DNA of 64,000 nt from Myrica gale (taxonomy: Eukaryota; Streptophyta; Magnoliopsida; Fagales; Myricaceae): assembly GCA_963930655.1 (NCBI GenBank), contig OZ005621.1, positions 12,821,001-12,885,000 on the forward strand, read 5' to 3'. Below, in pieces: positions 63,572 through 64,000 of this stretch (the stretch's first letter is position 1; the number at the start of each line of letters is the position of its first letter). A model generated the notes under the pieces. The model searched no databases, had not been told where the DNA came from, and worked only from the letters and a program-made list of their open reading frames with translations. The position numbers and the translations under genes were made by a program.

Positions 63572-64000
63572 AATAATTAAGAAAACGACGTAAATAGATC
63601 AATGGATAAGATATAGACCAATAAATATGTTAAAAATCGGGCAAATTAATTAGTTTTAAAAGTTAAAACCTTAATGACGAAGAAAAGGATGCAAATATAA
63701 ATATGGAAGAGTTTTAGAGCAACAGATAACTAAAAACTCGTCGGAATGAATTTGTTGAGAACTTAGATACCTTAAGGAAGAATAAAATGAAGCAAATATA
63801 CTAATGGAAGAGTTAGAACCCAAAATATTAATGGATAGTAGGCCACCTAAAGTAGCTTGAAAATTAGAACAAAATCGTCCAATTTAATTAATTTGAAAAT
63901 TAGATTCCTCAATGATTAAGAAAATGACGTATTTAGATCAATGGATAAGATATAGACATTAGATAAGTTAAAAATCTTCCAAATTAATTCGTTTGAAAAT
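63572..64000 (+). repeat. Unit 64: partial HOR at window edge
   Basis: Contains M1 to most of M4. Its AATAATTAAG, AAATCGGGC and GACGTATTTAG marks match units 54 and 56, so the array continues past the right edge with a unit type already seen 9.7 kb upstream. Confidence 0.9.

Larger units (their letters stand above)
1..64000 (+). repeat. Satellite array with ten-monomer HOR of ~1.04 kb
   Basis: The segment beginning AATGATTAAGAAAACGACG recurs every ~1,040 bp from base 1 to base 63572, giving 63 whole HOR units and one partial. Every stretch between these marks aligns by eye to the same ten ~101-bp monomers, all head to tail. No unique DNA, gene, mobile element or inversion interrupts the array. 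Units differ from near neighbours at a few positions, whereas monomers inside one unit differ much more strongly, which is the defining pattern of a higher-order repeat. Such arrays are known from eukaryotic centromeres and heterochromatin; the centromeric role here is inference. The unit start (phase) is my choice. I do not recognise a named satellite family. Confidence 0.98.
47748..64000 (+). repeat. Block G: rearranged HOR units 47-64
   Basis: Units start at 47748, 48750, 49444, 50138, 51170, 52203, 52839, 53879, 54919, 55613, 56654, 57348, 58382, 59422, 60456, 61498, 62532 and 63572. Lengths fall into full (1,032-1,042 bp), 1,002, 694 and 636 bp. One unit type has GATCAACGG in M1 and, in nine units, an 8-bp loss in M2; the other has GATCAATGG and an intact M2. 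Local pairs of units are duplicated more than once. Confidence 0.92.

Noticed and set aside
1..64000. CRISPR array
   Set aside because: Repeats are ~101 bp and ~1.04 kb with no unique spacers; every interval is itself a diverged copy of the same monomer.
1..64000. Transposable elements, including LTR or insertion-sequence ends
   Set aside because: No terminal inverted repeats, target-site duplications, coding domains or non-satellite insertions were found; all unit length changes are explained by loss or gain of satellite sequence.
1..64000. tRNA or rRNA genes
   Set aside because: The A+T-rich repeats contain no stretch resembling tRNA A/B boxes or conserved rRNA, and nothing interrupts the monomer succession.
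1..64000. Telomeric or subtelomeric repeats
   Set aside because: No tandem runs of TTAGGG-, TTTAGGG- or TTAGG-type motifs occur on either strand.
1..64000. Polyadenylation signals (AATAAA within ACCAATAAATATG)
   Set aside because: They occur in every alpha monomer as part of the repeat and are not associated with any gene.

Overview
The whole 64 kb window is one uninterrupted tandem satellite array. I find no gene, RNA gene, transposon, inversion or unique sequence in it. The DNA is about 26% G+C by a hand count of one monomer, with A far above T on the + strand. The basic monomer is about 101 bp, and ten diverged monomers (M1-M10) form a higher-order repeat (HOR) of about 1.04 kb. I count 63 consecutive HOR units plus one partial unit at the right edge, all in the same orientation. 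A homogeneous array of this size points to nuclear heterochromatin of a eukaryote, most likely centromeric or pericentromeric. I do not recognise the satellite family and cannot name the organism.

The ten monomers fall into three classes. Alpha is M1, M4 and M8; beta is M2, M5 and M9; gamma is M3, M6, M10 and (as a hybrid) M7. They are ordered alpha-beta-gamma, alpha-beta-gamma, gamma, alpha-beta-gamma, so the HOR looks as if it was built from an older ~300-bp trimer. M3 carries an extra copy of about 36 bp of its own 3' third, which makes it 137 bp.

Layout: block A (1-10358) is organised in super-repeats of three HORs (~3.1 kb). Unit 11 (10359-11397) is a hybrid of A and B. Block B (11398-22828) settles into alternating HOR dimers of 2,077-2,078 bp. 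Block C (22829-25943) is transitional. Block D (25944-34235) is two copies of an exact 4,146-bp HOR tetramer. Block E (34236-39427) has five near-identical single HORs. Unit 39 (39428-40467) is a hybrid of E and F. Block F (40468-47747) has seven HORs of exactly 1,040 bp that differ at very few positions. Block G (47748-64000) is more rearranged, with 694-bp (7-monomer) and 636-bp (6-monomer) units and local re-duplications.

Blocks A and F/G share diagnostic variants that the middle (B-E) lacks, so the array looks layered: a distinct central subfamily flanked by related flanking subfamilies. The truncated units in G are explained by crossovers between monomers of the same class, so the trimer ancestry appears to guide later rearrangement. 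The short minus-strand open frames that recur in the array are repeat shadows and are not annotated as genes.
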